From contig NC_060885.1 in the NCBI RefSeq assembly GCF_014805685.1, positions 25,243,632 through 25,307,631 on the forward strand: DNA of 64,000 nucleotides, written 5' to 3'. Source of the stretch: Silurus meridionalis. Lineage: Eukaryota > Chordata > Actinopteri > Siluriformes > Siluridae. Below the pieces are notes generated by a model that worked only from the letters and a program-made list of their open reading frames with translations, was not told the origin of the DNA and did not search any database. The translations under genes were made by a program, and so were the position numbers. Position 1 is the first letter of the stretch. Each line of letters starts with the position of its first letter. Positions 1 to 10,785 of the stretch are shown piece by piece.

Positions 1-1093
1 GTGCAACCCTAATGACTGGGCTCAAAAAAGTCTTCTAAAAAAAAAAAAATTATAACAATATTTGTTTTAATTGAGCAAACACCTCTAACAACAGAAATCA
101 CTAAAACAGATATGGTGCAGAAAACCACCATCAGAATGTTTCCCAACCAGAATTCATGGGTGGATCCTGCTCCGCTGCCTACAATACGTGGCTCGCCATC
201 GGGGACATATGGGAGGAAATTGGTGTCACAGTTCCAACATGGTGGCTCTAGAAGCCTGTGGCAGGGACTAAGAAACATCACAGACTATAGAACACCATCT
301 TCAAAATGGGGAATGCGGACACTTCTCTGGCAGACGAGCTAAACAACTTTTACGCTCGCTTCATGGCTGCAGCTAAGCACGCTAGCGGCACTAGCAGCAC
401 TAGCGGTACAAACAGCATGCACGCCGACAGAGCCAGAAATGTAAACACGTTCACCATCTCGGAGCATGAGTGAATATCAGGAAGGCAGCAGGACCAGATA
501 ACAGGTTCTGAAAGCTTGCACTGACCAGCTAGCACCGATTTTCACTGAGATATTCAACCTCTCATGGGAACAGTCTGTTGTCCCCTCATGCTTCAAACAG
601 TTCACCATTGTTCCTGTCACAAAAAAGCCCCAGCCCGCCTGCCTCAACAACTACCGCCCTGTAGCCTTGACCTCAGTAGTGATGAAGTGCTTTGAAAGAC
701 TGGTCAGAGACTTTATCACTATGACACTACCAGACACACTGGACCCTCTACATTTGCGTACCGCCAGAACCGTTCTACTGAGGACGCCATCACAAATCTT
801 CTACACACAACGATGAGCCACCTGGACTAAAGAAAAGGGAATTATGCAAAGATTTTTGTGGACTAGAGTTCAGCGTTCAACACCATAATTCCCTCTATGC
901 TCACCTCTAAGTTGGAGGACCTGGGACTCAGCCTGCCGCTGTGTTAATGGATCTCTAAATACCTGACAGACAGACCACAAGCCATACGGGTTGGCAAACA
1001 CACCTCATCCACCCTCACCCGCAGCACTGGAGCTGAGCTTCCCAGAGTTGTGTTCTGAGCCCCCTGCTGTACTTACTGTACACATATGACTGT

Positions 1094-1495
1094 GTGGCCA
1101 CTTACAACTCCACCACCATCATCAAGTTTGCTGATAAAACTGTTGTGGTGGGCCTGATCTCCAACAATGACAAGATTGCCTACCTACAGGAGGTTAAAAA
1201 CCTGGAGAAATGGTGCCAGGAGAACAACCTTCTCCTGAACGTCAGCAAGACTAAGGAGTTGATAGTGGACTTCAGCACGAAGCAGGAGCAGTCATACCAA
1301 CCGTTAAACATCAAAAGGACCCCAGTTGAGAGAGTGGACAGTTTCCGGTACTTAGGTGTTCACATCACACAGGACCTGTCTTGGTCCTATCACATCAACA
1401 CCCTGGTGAAGAAGGCTTGGCAGCGTCTGTACCATCTGAGATGCTTAAGGGACTTTAAACTTCCCTCTAAAGACCTTCTACACCTGCACCATTGA
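1094..1495 (+). pseudogene. Reverse transcriptase C-terminal remnant of the 1-2056 LINE
   Basis: This 133-codon open stretch covers the end of a LINE reverse transcriptase. It contains a degenerate catalytic YADD-type box (IIKFADKT, where the second Asp is replaced by Lys), the thumb-side LEKWCQENNLLLNVSKTKEL and the FRYLGVHITQDLSW box that follows RT motif 6. The frame closes at 1495, and related text (TSWFGNSTMQDRQALQRVVR) continues afterwards in another frame, so a frameshift lies near 1490. The missing second catalytic Asp and upstream stops mean it cannot be functional. Confidence 0.75.
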
Positions 1496-1856
1496 GATCG
1501 TTCTGACGGGTATCATCACTTCCTGGTTTGGGAACAGCACCATGCAGGACAGGCAAGCCCTCCAGAGGGTGGTGCGTTCAGCTGAATGTACCATCCACAC
1601 CGAGCTCCCTAACCTGCAGGACATCTACAGCATGCAGTGACAGACCAGGACCAGGAAGATTTGAAGGACCTCAGCCATCCCAACAGTGCACTATATACCA
1701 CACCATACCGCATACTGTCACTTTAAGGACAATCACGTCAATTACCTTAAATTTTACTGTTTACTGTCATACGCATCCTTATATATACACTTTTGTTTTA
1801 CATATATCTTTATATATTTTATATTTTATATAGTTTATACTTTTTATTTATCTACC

Positions 1857-1860
<4 letters not shown>

Positions 1861-1922
<62 letters not shown>
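1861..1922. repeat. (TA)n microsatellite
   Basis: Uninterrupted TA dinucleotides inside the 3-prime UTR of the LINE at 1-2056. Confidence 0.97.
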
Positions 1923-1925
<3 letters not shown>

Positions 1926-2056
1926 TATCTTTTGTTCTTGGTTTATTTTTCTCCTCATTCTATTCCCTCATGCCAGACCGTCGTAAAAAGCATTTCGCTG
2001 CATGTCGTACTCTGTATGTATGTGTATGTGACAAATAAAATTTTATTTGATTGAAC

Positions 2057-2604
2057 TGGTGGCATACAGCTGTCATTTCACAGACTCAAACAATTTGTGA
2101 CTAAACGGAACTGGAAATTCGAAGATTAGAAAAAAATGGCTTTTGTATTCAATGCTCCAGTTTTGGTAAACCTGTACCCAGGATAGCCCCAGATTCTTTG
2201 ACTCCCAGAAAAGTTCATGGCAGTTGAAAAAATAAGCGAGACTAATGTGTCATGACTGTGTGTTTTAGGGTAGGTATGGCTTTTTAAAAGCCTTTAAATT
2301 TTTTAAAATCAAGGTTATAGATTCTTATAATCAAAATAATTTGAAGAATAAAAATTAAATACATTAATAGCATTAACTTTACATTTGGATTTTCTGGGAT
2401 TAAGTCATGTACAATAATTGTTTTATCTATTACGATTTTTATTGTTCTCACTCTATATGCCTAATCAATTGTTGACTTTTAACCATGAGTTATTTATGAT
2501 TGGCTAAGGTCAGGAATGTTCCTGTCCTGGCAACCCTAACTCACATTTAGAGTTTCATAAACATCAAGAAATGCTTAATAGTATAGATCCAAGGTCAGGG
2601 TAAG
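2057..2604. other. AT-rich intergenic stretch, nothing recognised
   Basis: No frame with coding character, no terminal repeats and no known repeat tail that I can recognise. Confidence 0.6.
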
Positions 2605-2803
2605 TGTTAAGGTTTTTTCCTCATGCCACCTCAGGTAGTTTTTCTTGCCACGTTTGCCACCGGATTGCTCATTAGGGGCAAAATTACACTTCTAAAGAAC
2701 AATCGTATTCATTCTTTATTACCATGTTATCTGTATAAAGCTGCTTTGAGACAATGTCCACTGTTAAAAGCACTATACAAATAAAAATAAATTGAATTGA
2801 ATG
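2605..2803 (+). repeat. L2-type LINE 3-prime UTR fragment
   Basis: Contains the fish L2 3-prime signature: a CTCATGCCACCTCAGG...TTTTTCTTGCCAC block, then AAAGCTGCTTTGAGACAATG and a tail of AAAAGCACTATACAAATAAA followed by short TTGAA repeats. Related copies occur at 14835-14999/17952-18008, 26276-26357 and 47925-48020. No ORF portion is attached here. Confidence 0.7.
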
Positions 2804-3864
2804 GAATAAAGCTACACCACATAGATATCTGGTCTAAAAGATGGATAAAAAAAAGAAAATATGTTAAGCAGCAAGTTATCCAAAGTCTCTTCCTGCCATC
2901 TATGACTGGTAAGGGTACGTTCATAACTCCAAAGACAGCCACCCATTTGCTTTCATATAAGATGAGTCGAGATACAAGAATATTGACAGGAGAAACACAT
3001 ATAATCAGACTATGGTCATGTGTGAAGATAAATTAGACCTTAAATTAGTTTTATGTCTTCGAACACTGCACTCGATTTGCAGTTTTCCCACAATGATTTA
3101 AATGCATTTGTCTGGAAGCTTTAGTGGATGTTTGAAGAATTTATTGACATTGTGCAAAAATCACATTTTGGGATCTGGCCAATTCGACTGTCAAAAAAAC
3201 TTGGAGAACTGAACTTGCCATCCATTTTGGAGGCCAAAGTGAGTGCTATGTCACCAAGGCAGTGTCAGACTTATCACTGTTGGATATATCCTACAAAGTC
3301 TCTCTAGAATATACAGGAGTCACAGAACTCTGATGTCTGGCGGCATTCTTATTCCCATACATTCTCCATACCTCCAGCTCTTCACTCCAAATGTCATCAA
3401 AGATGCATTGTTTCATGGAGCTCAAACACGGTTTTGGAGGTCACCAAAAGTGGGGGTTTAGAAAGCACACACTAATGAGATGTGTGGTTTTTCAAGGCTC
3501 TATCGTTGAACAGGCAGTCCTAGGCTTCCCAGAAGGCTGCATGGGGTCATGTTTAGTGAACCAAAAGAAGCTCACATGCAGAATTCAAATACTGGCTTTT
3601 TTGTCTGTGTGTGGAATCCATTCTATCAAACCATTCTGCAAATGAAAACAAATATTATTCAAATCACAAATCACAATTTTCAAATTGCTCAGTAATTCAT
3701 TCAGGAATGAATACTGACTATTGGGAAAATAGTATCAGGTGTATAGTTTTTTTTCTTTCCCAGCATTTCTAAAAGTTTTGGTCAAATATTTAATGTAATG
3801 CAACACAAATATAGAATATAATAGCTATGATAATGTAACTTCTAAAACAACAGTATAGAATAGA

Positions 3865-3865
<1 letters not shown>
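2804..3865. other. Unassigned sequence
   Basis: Several short open frames occur (for example 2797-3036 and 3243-3461), but none shows a recognisable domain, and their composition is unremarkable. No repeat termini were found. Confidence 0.5.

Positions 3866-3916
<51 letters not shown>
3866..3916. repeat. (ATT)n microsatellite
   Basis: Perfect ATT trinucleotide run of about 17 units. Confidence 0.97.
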
Positions 3917-4349
3917 GTTATCTAATTTGCCTTTAGAATACTTATACCTAGTAGGTTATATTTAGTCTGGCTCAATGCTGTAATCTCTTCTCTTACAGAT
4001 GTCATACACCTGATAATAATGGACATAATGACAATATATCACTAACATTAATAATGTAAGTTAAACCCTATATTTAAACCATATAATGAGGCCATCATTC
4101 AATTTTAATGTATTTGTTATCATTCGCAATTTCTTTATGACATCTTTACCTTTTCTTCTGATCAAGGCAGTTCTTTCAGTATCAGACTAAGTTGTTAGTA
4201 TGTAATCTCTCAGTGCAAAATAAACAATAACTTCCAGGGAGAAAAGCTGGGCTTAGAGAAAGAGGCACTAGCTAATGATAGCTTGTAATAGCACCTAAGT
4301 CCCTTGTACACTCCCTGCCAAATGAATTGAAAGATCAAAGTTAATTGAA

Positions 4350-5460
4350 TTGTTTGTGCTATACACTATATGGATTTATATCTCACTACAATGATGCGCT
4401 GCAGTCATTACTCGATACACATGTGTCTATAAAATCTAGTTCTGTTTAATTTGTTATTTCTGCCCCCTGGTATACATCTGATTTGCATAGTCTAAATGCT
4501 CAAGTCCATCTGCTAGAACATTTATGTATTAAAAGTAGACTTCTTGTCCATAAACAAATGAATACTCATCATATGAAAAATTACAAACCGCTATTAATAC
4601 AGATAAATCCGATTAATTTTTCAAATTTGATCACGTCTAACAAAGGTAATGCAAGAACTCTCTGCTGTTATCAAAAATATTTCAGCCTCCTGATTCAATA
4701 CCTATACAGTTACACTCAGCTGAATTATGCAACATTTTTCTAAATTATTTCAATGCAAAAATAGAGAATATTCATTAATCTCTTGTCAAAATCTTCTGAA
4801 CTGCCCTTGTAATGATCTTTTGGTAGCAGCTCACTCAGGACATTTGTCTATTTCAATTCTTCTCGAATTAACCTCAGTGTTTGACACTATCTCAAATGAT
4901 GTTTTATTAGATAGACTGCAGTCTATTGGAATTGTAGATACTTACTTGGTTTGGTTTACATCAAAGCTTTCTGTTGCACTCAATTTGTTCAGCTCGTCCA
5001 GTTCAAATCTAAATCTTTGTCTTCGTCCATCACTGCAGGTGTCCCGAAGGGTTCAGTTCTGGGCCCCTTACTATTTATCATCTATTTATTGCCACTTGGA
5101 TGTATGTTTGGGAAACATGGCATCCAATTCCATTGTTATGCTGATGACACCCAGCTCTATCTGTCCTCTAAACCTACTTCTGACCTTTCTCCATCTTCTC
5201 TTTCCAACTGTTTGACTGAAGTTAAAGCTTGGTTCTCAATAAATGTTCTTAAACTAAACAGTAGTAAAACTGAAATTTTTTGTAAGCACAAAAAATTATT
5301 TATCTATGACCAGTAGAGTCGCTATGTGTATTGACAGTTCCACTATTGCTCCATCATCACAGGTTGTATCACATACTTGTGGAATTTTCTGTCTCTTGAT
5401 ATTTGCAACATCAAGTCTGTCTCTATTTTAAAAACACATCTTTTCAGGCAGTAAGCCATT
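4350..5460 (+). mobile_element. Degraded L2-clade LINE ORF2 fragment
   Basis: Plus-strand text follows the L2 order with one gap. A pre-RT region lies at 4400-4680 (APWYTSDLHSLNAQ, LLVHKQMNTHH). The RT middle is at 4830-5320 across two frames: [19 protein letters not shown], then [20 protein letters not shown] and [15 protein letters not shown]-terminal trace with TCTTTTCAGGCA lies near 5450. The segment that normally carries the LEKVVAQQL block is missing between the pre-RT and RT parts, so this copy is internally deleted as well as frameshifted. Confidence 0.8.
4951..5316 (+). pseudogene. L2 reverse transcriptase catalytic-core remnant
   Basis: A 121-codon frame keeps RT motifs in order: [19 protein letters not shown] (palm), [11 protein letters not shown] (catalytic YADD with both Asp present) and the downstream [20 protein letters not shown] block. 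The preceding palm Asp box ([14 protein letters not shown]) sits in another frame at 4870-4925, so at least one frameshift separates the two halves. No initiation region and no endonuclease are present. It is a relic, not a host gene. Confidence 0.8.
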
Positions 5461-5754
5461 TAAAGCTGAGAAAAAAAGAAAATGAACATCCTTTGCAAAT
5501 GTATTGGTTATAGCCAAATTATTCCGCATTCAATAATTTAGAATGTCTTGAAAAACAGTGGGGTGCTAACAATTAGACAAAAACAGGAATTCTGAGGACA
5601 ACAACAGCAGCTGATGTGACATTATGAGAACATTGTGAGAACTTTGAAGGAAAAATAAAAAAACAAATGTGGCATCACCAACAACATCCAGAGGGCAGGG
5701 GCATATGGATCACAATCCTCATTTATATACAGCCATACACACAAATACACACTT

Positions 5755-5905
5755 GCTGGAATCAGTCATAACATTAAAACCACCTGCCAAACCTCATTGT
5801 TTAGGTCCCCTTTGTACTGCCAAAATGGCTCTGACCCACTAAAGCATGGACTTTACAAGACCTGTAAAGGTGTGCTGTGGTATCTGGCACCGCAACAAAC
5901 AACTC
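5755..5905 (-). mobile_element. Tc1-like transposon terminal fragment
   Basis: The text from ATCAGTCATAACATTAAAAC through the GGTATCTGGCACC block resembles the terminal and 3-prime coding edge of an abundant fish Tc1-like family that is encoded on the opposite strand. The rest of the element is absent. The assignment is from memory of the family pattern. Confidence 0.5.
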
Positions 5906-6174
5906 TTGGCTAGAGTTTACCATTCAACACAAAAATTCTAATCATACAGCCTAAAACTGGAGAGGATTTGGGGCAAATTTTGATTGTCTGTAAGTGGTCC
6001 AGCCATAAAATCCATCAAACACCTACAGAGAGACTTGAAGAAGGCAATACAAAGATGCCCACCATTCAAACTGACAGAGCTTGAGACAATCTCCATTTTC
6101 ACTAAAAAGCTATAATTGACCTACTTACTTACTAGTTTACTTAAACCCATACATTCCTATTCATAGTTGAACCC

Positions 6175-6252
6175 AAAGTAGAGAGGTGGGGTGAATGTGC
6201 TTACCTGTTTTTCAAATCAGGAAAGCACATTCACCCCCCACCTCTCTACTTT
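6175..6252. repeat. Near-perfect inverted repeat (hairpin)
   Basis: Arm 6175-6202 is the reverse complement of 6223-6252 except for a two-base difference in a G/C run; the loop is 20 nt (6203-6222). There are no TIR-like flanks and no coding content. Confidence 0.93.
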
Positions 6253-6569
6253 TCTCTGACAGCACAGTAATGGATTAGATCTCAAAGCTCCGAAACACAT
6301 TGTTTTCTTTAGCACAGCAGGGTATTCTATTTGTAGGGTTTCCCTATGAAATATTAGGCATATCTATCACTGGCTATGTGCTCCTGGTATGCAATTACAA
6401 AAGGGAGCATTTGTAAGGGATTGCTGCTCTACTTTGCTCTCAGCAGCACAAAAATTAATACATGATGATTTCTGGCAGCTGATGCTAATTGGCACTCAAA
6501 TAAAGACAAATGTTTGGAAAATACACAGTAAGGTTAAGATGAGAGAATGATCAGTGTCTGGATCAATAT

Positions 6570-6572
<3 letters not shown>

Positions 6573-6634
<62 letters not shown>
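6573..6634. repeat. (TA)n microsatellite
   Basis: Uninterrupted TA run of about 31 units. Confidence 0.97.
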
Positions 6635-6637
<3 letters not shown>

Positions 6638-6938
6638 CAAATTTTAACTGCTCTCAGACAAAAACATGAACATGATAAATAAGACAAGTGGCTTTGCATA
6701 GTTACACAATATACAGCTGTTATTACTCTTAGAGTGTACTTAATTTTGTTGTCAGTTATTTGGACAATAATGGCTGTATGTTGAGTTATTTTCAGAGGAC
6801 AGTAAATCTATACTGCTATACAAGCTGCACATTGACTACAAGTTTTATTTCTATAGTATTGTCCCTTGCAAAGATACTCTATAATGATTGTTGAAATGTG
6901 AGGGGTGAGTACTCACTTTTGTGTGTACTCGCTGTATA

Positions 6939-7155
6939 CAGTGCCCTCCACAATTATTGCCACCCCTGTTTAAGATGTGGTCGTGGACTTCAAAAATTCT
7001 CCTTTTTTTTAAAACAACATAGAACCCAAATGCAAAAAAAGAGAAAAAATCCAACCTTTTATTTAAGTACATTACTTTGGTGGTAAAAAAAATCACACAT
7101 TTAGAAAAAAAAAAAAAAACTTGAAATCATGTGTGCCACAATTATTGGCACCCCT
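6939..7155 (+). repeat. Left terminal inverted repeat of the Tc1-like element
   Basis: It pairs with 8337-8554. The outer and inner direct-repeat motifs (CACAATTATTG-CACCCCTG) lie at 6949-6968 and 7137-7155; these are expected transposase-binding sites by analogy with IR/DR elements. Confidence 0.9.
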
Positions 7156-7221
7156 GATGTTAATACTTTGTACAACCTCCTTTTGCCAACAAGACAGCAC
7201 TTAATCTTCTCCTATAACATT

Positions 7222-8165
7222 TCACAAGATTGGAGAACACAGAGAGGATTTTGACCATTCTTCTTTGCACAATCTTTCTAGATCATCCAGTGTCCTGGGT
7301 CCTCTCTTATGCACTCTTCTCTTTAGCTCGCCCCACAGGTTTTCGATTGGGTTGAGGTCTGGGGACTGAGATGGCCATGGGAGGACCTTGAGTTTGTGAC
7401 TGCTGAACCACTTTTGTGTAGATTTTGCCACATGTTTTGGATCATTATCCTGCTGAAAGACCCAATGACGACCCATCTTCAGCTTTCTGGCAGAGGCCAT
7501 CAGGTTTTTATTTAAAATATCCTGGTACTTCAAAGCGTTCATAATGCCATGCACCCTAACAAGGTTCCCAGGGCCTTTGAAGAGAAACAGGCCCACAGCA
7601 TCACAGATCCTCCACCATACTTCACGGTGGGCATGAGGTGCTTTTCGGCATACTCATCTTTTGTTTCGCCAGACCCACTTAGAGTGTTTGTTGCCAAAAG
7701 CTCAATCTTAGTCTCATCTGACCAAAGCACACGATCCCAGTTGAAGTCCCAGTACCGCTTAGCAAACTCCAGGCGTTTACGTTTGTGAGTGTTAGTGAGA
7801 AAAGGCTTTTTCCTTGCATGCCTCCCAAACAGCTTGTTGGCATGTAGAGAGCGTCTGATGGTTGTTTTGGAGACTCTGTGACCCCAAGATGCCACTCTTT
7901 GATGCAATTCTGTGACGGTGAGCTTGGGAAATTTTTTTACTTCTCTTACCATCCTCCTCACTGTGCGTTGTGGCAAGATAAACTTGGAACCTCTTCCAGC
8001 CTTGTTTGTCACTGTTCCAGTTGTTTTAAACTTCTTAATGATTCCTCTGACTGTAGATACCGGCAAGTTAAGGCGAGTGGCTATTTTCTTGTAGCCATTG
8101 CCTGACTTATGAAGGTCGACACACATCTGCCTTACTTGAATGGTGTGTTCTCTTGTCTTTGCCAT
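7222..8165 (-). pseudogene. Tc1-like transposase with a single-base frameshift
   Basis: The reading frame starts at 8165 (MAKTREHTIQVRQ). The N-terminal half has a paired helix-turn-helix DNA-binding region (GYKKIATRLNLPVSTVRGII; then LTVTELHQRVASWGHRVSKT). The DDE catalytic core follows: WSDETK (first Asp), QQDNDPKH (second Asp) and SPDLNPIENLW (Glu), with 34 residues between the second Asp and the Glu, that is DD34E, standard for Tc1. The protein is split near 7575-7580, where one base appears lost in the stretch coding FSSKGPGNL: frame one ends at 7539 and the second frame runs 7596-7222. The total length is that of a normal Tc1 transposase, so the copy is otherwise nearly intact. Some teleost relatives are intact, and this one is probably young. 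Confidence 0.9.
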
Positions 8166-8336
8166 GTTGACAAATGGGTAAGAGAATTAGGCCTCTGTGT
8201 CACGTCATATTTATACCCCAGGGAAACAGGAAATCATGAATTACTAATTAAAAGTCCCTAGATACCCTGACCAACCTTAGCAACTACAGAAAAATATATA
8301 TAAAAAAAAAACAATTAAATTTTCAGAGGAATTGTT

Positions 8337-8554
8337 AGGGGTGCCAATAATTGTGGGACACATGATTTCAAGGTTTTTTTTTTTCTAAATGTATGATTTT
8401 TTTTTTAACCACCAAAGTTATGTACTTAAATGAAAGGTTGGATTTTTCTCTTTTTTTGCATTTGGGTTCTATGTTGTTTTAAGAAAAAAGGAGAATTTTT
8501 AGAAGTCCACGACCACATCTTAAACAGGGGTGCCAATAATTGTGGAGGGCACTG
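8337..8554 (-). repeat. Right terminal inverted repeat of the Tc1-like element
   Basis: Reverse complement of 6939-7155 with small indels in the poly-T tract. Confidence 0.9.
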
Positions 8555-8589
8555 TATATAATGTATATATGTATATATACCATATATAT

Positions 8590-8657
8590 GTGTGCGTGCG
8601 TGCGTGCGTGCGTGCATGCGTGCGTGTGTGTGCGTGTGTGTGTGCGTGTGTGTGTGT
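8590..8657. repeat. (GTGC)n/(GT)n microsatellite
   Basis: Alternating TGCG and TG units directly right of the Tc1-like element. Confidence 0.93.
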
Positions 8658-9458
8658 AATTGTTATAAAGTGTGATGTTCATTTGTGAGAAGGTCAAGAA
8701 TGGGCTAAATGTAAAAAAAAAAAAACACTTAATCTTTATTATATTACTAGAAGATCATATCATAATATCTTCACACAGAGAAAGACAACTTCATATGTGT
8801 TTTTTCGGCACTTCACCTGTTGCCTTTAATGCATTTTATATGTGAAAAATTTGTGTGTTGAGCATGTTTTTATGTCACACATATTAAAATGATGATGTGT
8901 TCAACTGTTCAATGCTCAATGTTAAAAATTACCAACATTTTTTTTTTTTTTTACATCTGATCTCATATTCCTCATACCGTATATTCATAAATGTATGAGA
9001 TTTTGTTGCGAGCAAAGATTCCGTAAATACTAGCTTTTGACAATTAGAAACGGCCAATGTCTGCTAAAATCAAAAACAGTTTAAAAGAATGTCCACTTAA
9101 AACCTTCATATGCAGCATTAAGCAAATAGGTCCTCATAATGTAATTATTATTACACACAGACTACTTTAGATAGTTTGTGAGACAAACGAGACAAATGCT
9201 CTCTGTGGTTTACATGGCCTGCAGTTCCACCCTATCATATATGGAATGAATTGTAAAGATGGCCCGTATGCCTGGCCACCTTCCTTAACATTAGTACCTA
9301 ACCTCCATAATGCTTTTGTGGATGGATGAACAAATCCTCATAGCTATGTTTAACAATCCAGTGGAAAGCTTTTTTTTTCTTTTTTTATAAAATTAGATGT
9401 TATAAAAGCAAAATTTACTTGGTTGTTGAAACACTGGTTCTAGTGTTTCTTTCTGTGT

Positions 9459-9460
<2 letters not shown>
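8658..9460. other. AT-rich stretch, nothing recognised
   Basis: No coding frame, TIR or LINE tail was found. Confidence 0.5.

Positions 9461-9506
<46 letters not shown>
9461..9506. repeat. (GT)n microsatellite
   Basis: Perfect GT run. Confidence 0.97.
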
Positions 9507-9509
<3 letters not shown>

Positions 9510-9655
9510 GAAGGGGGTTCTGGATCTGGTGTTTCTGTGTGAACAGCAGACTAGGGAACTGAACTTCTGACCCTTTCCTGAGGCAGGGGCCCAGCAGGGT
9601 CTGATGTATCAGAGACCTGATCCACTCCAGCCATCTCATGCCCTACCCCCACAAA

Positions 9656-9658
<3 letters not shown>

Positions 9659-9707
<49 letters not shown>
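9659..9707. repeat. (CA)n microsatellite
   Basis: Perfect CA run; with 9461-9506 it forms complementary GT and CA arrays 150 bp apart. Confidence 0.97.
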
Positions 9708-9710
<3 letters not shown>

Positions 9711-10174
9711 CTATACCTGACTGTACCTATATTCATATTTGCTCTAGTAGCATGCCCGGCTCCTGATTAGCAGAACAAACAAACACATTTTGTGTTTTCC
9801 TTAAAAACAGCAAACATGTATTTTGCCTTCTTTTTTGTATTATAATGCAAATGTGCACAAAATATCATGTGTATTTCTATGCATAATTTTTTAAGTGTTT
9901 GATTAAAAAAAAAGCAATAATTGATACCTAATCAAATAATGTATTATTATGCTGATTATTTATCTTCTATTTATAAATGTAAGCATATACCATGATGTAC
10001 TGTACTGTAGGATAATGGCTTTTGCATATTTATTTTTATTTTTTTATTACTTCATCTTTATACCAGATATTCCTGTTAACTGTGTACATTTTATCAGCCG
10101 TTCAACTTTCATGATTTTAGCTGATAGAATTCATTAAAATTTTGATTACTAAATTACAATGAATTCATTAAGGG

Positions 10175-10178
<4 letters not shown>
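9708..10178. other. AT-rich stretch, nothing recognised
   Basis: No supported gene or repeat terminus. Confidence 0.5.

Positions 10179-10262
<84 letters not shown>
10179..10262. repeat. (GA)n microsatellite
   Basis: Perfect GA run of about 42 units. Confidence 0.97.
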
Positions 10263-10265
<3 letters not shown>

Positions 10266-10363
10266 GTTGCAGTGAAGTAAAAGAGTGTCAGTGCCCCCTG
10301 CTGGCCTACTGAAACCTCTGGCCAAGTGACCCACAATCTGCCCTGGGCCACCACTGGGTTGCA

Positions 10364-10365
<2 letters not shown>

Positions 10366-10412
<47 letters not shown>
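10366..10412. repeat. (GT)n microsatellite
   Basis: Perfect GT run. Confidence 0.97.
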
Positions 10413-10413
<1 letters not shown>

Positions 10414-10785
10414 ACGTGGGAGCCAGAGATCAGAATGATATGAGTTTGTACAATGAGTGTTATACATATAACAAGCTTACATGCCTCTGTGTTGTTGTAT
10501 CTAGTATGCATCATAACCTATTTAAAGGTAAGAAGCACTATTTTGTTTTCTGGTTATGATGTGCATAATGATTGTAGCTTAAATGCACAGGGGCTCAAAA
10601 AAACCTAATTGTGGGCTTCAAATTCCAACTTCTGCAAGTTAAATAAACTTGATTTAAATGCAGAATTGCTTTACCTTAAAGACAGTCTTTGAAACAGGGG
10701 TGTAAATAAAATTGCTGGAATGTGAGTCTCATATTAAAGCATTGGAATAGCAAGATGTATTTTATATTTTAACTGAAGAATTTCT

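Larger units (their letters stand above)
1..2056 (+). mobile_element. Degraded non-LTR retrotransposon (LINE), 3-prime portion
   Basis: Reading frames on the plus strand keep reverse-transcriptase-type text broken by stops and frameshifts: a pre-RT segment near 112-342 (LWQGLRNITDYRTPSS), then the YRP region near 640-700, and a longer intact stretch at 1094-1495. The 3-prime end is a short UTR ending in GACAAATAAAATTTTATTTG near 2032-2051, a LINE-like polyadenylation-type tail. The 5-prime end runs off the window. The RT resembles the CR1/L2/Rex1 group of fish LINEs, but I cannot fix the clade. It is not a host gene and not active. Confidence 0.8.
6939..8554 (-). mobile_element. Tc1-like DNA transposon, near-complete, TA target duplication
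   Basis: Both ends are CAGTGCCCTCCACAATTATT in inverted orientation (6939 onward and 8554 backward), flanked by TA at 6937-6938 and 8555-8556. The inverted repeats extend about 217 bp (6939-7155 and 8337-8554). Each contains an inner copy of the CACAATTATTGGCACCCCTG motif, the IR/DR arrangement typical of fish Tc1 elements. The transposase lies between them on the minus strand and carries one frameshift. Confidence 0.95.
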
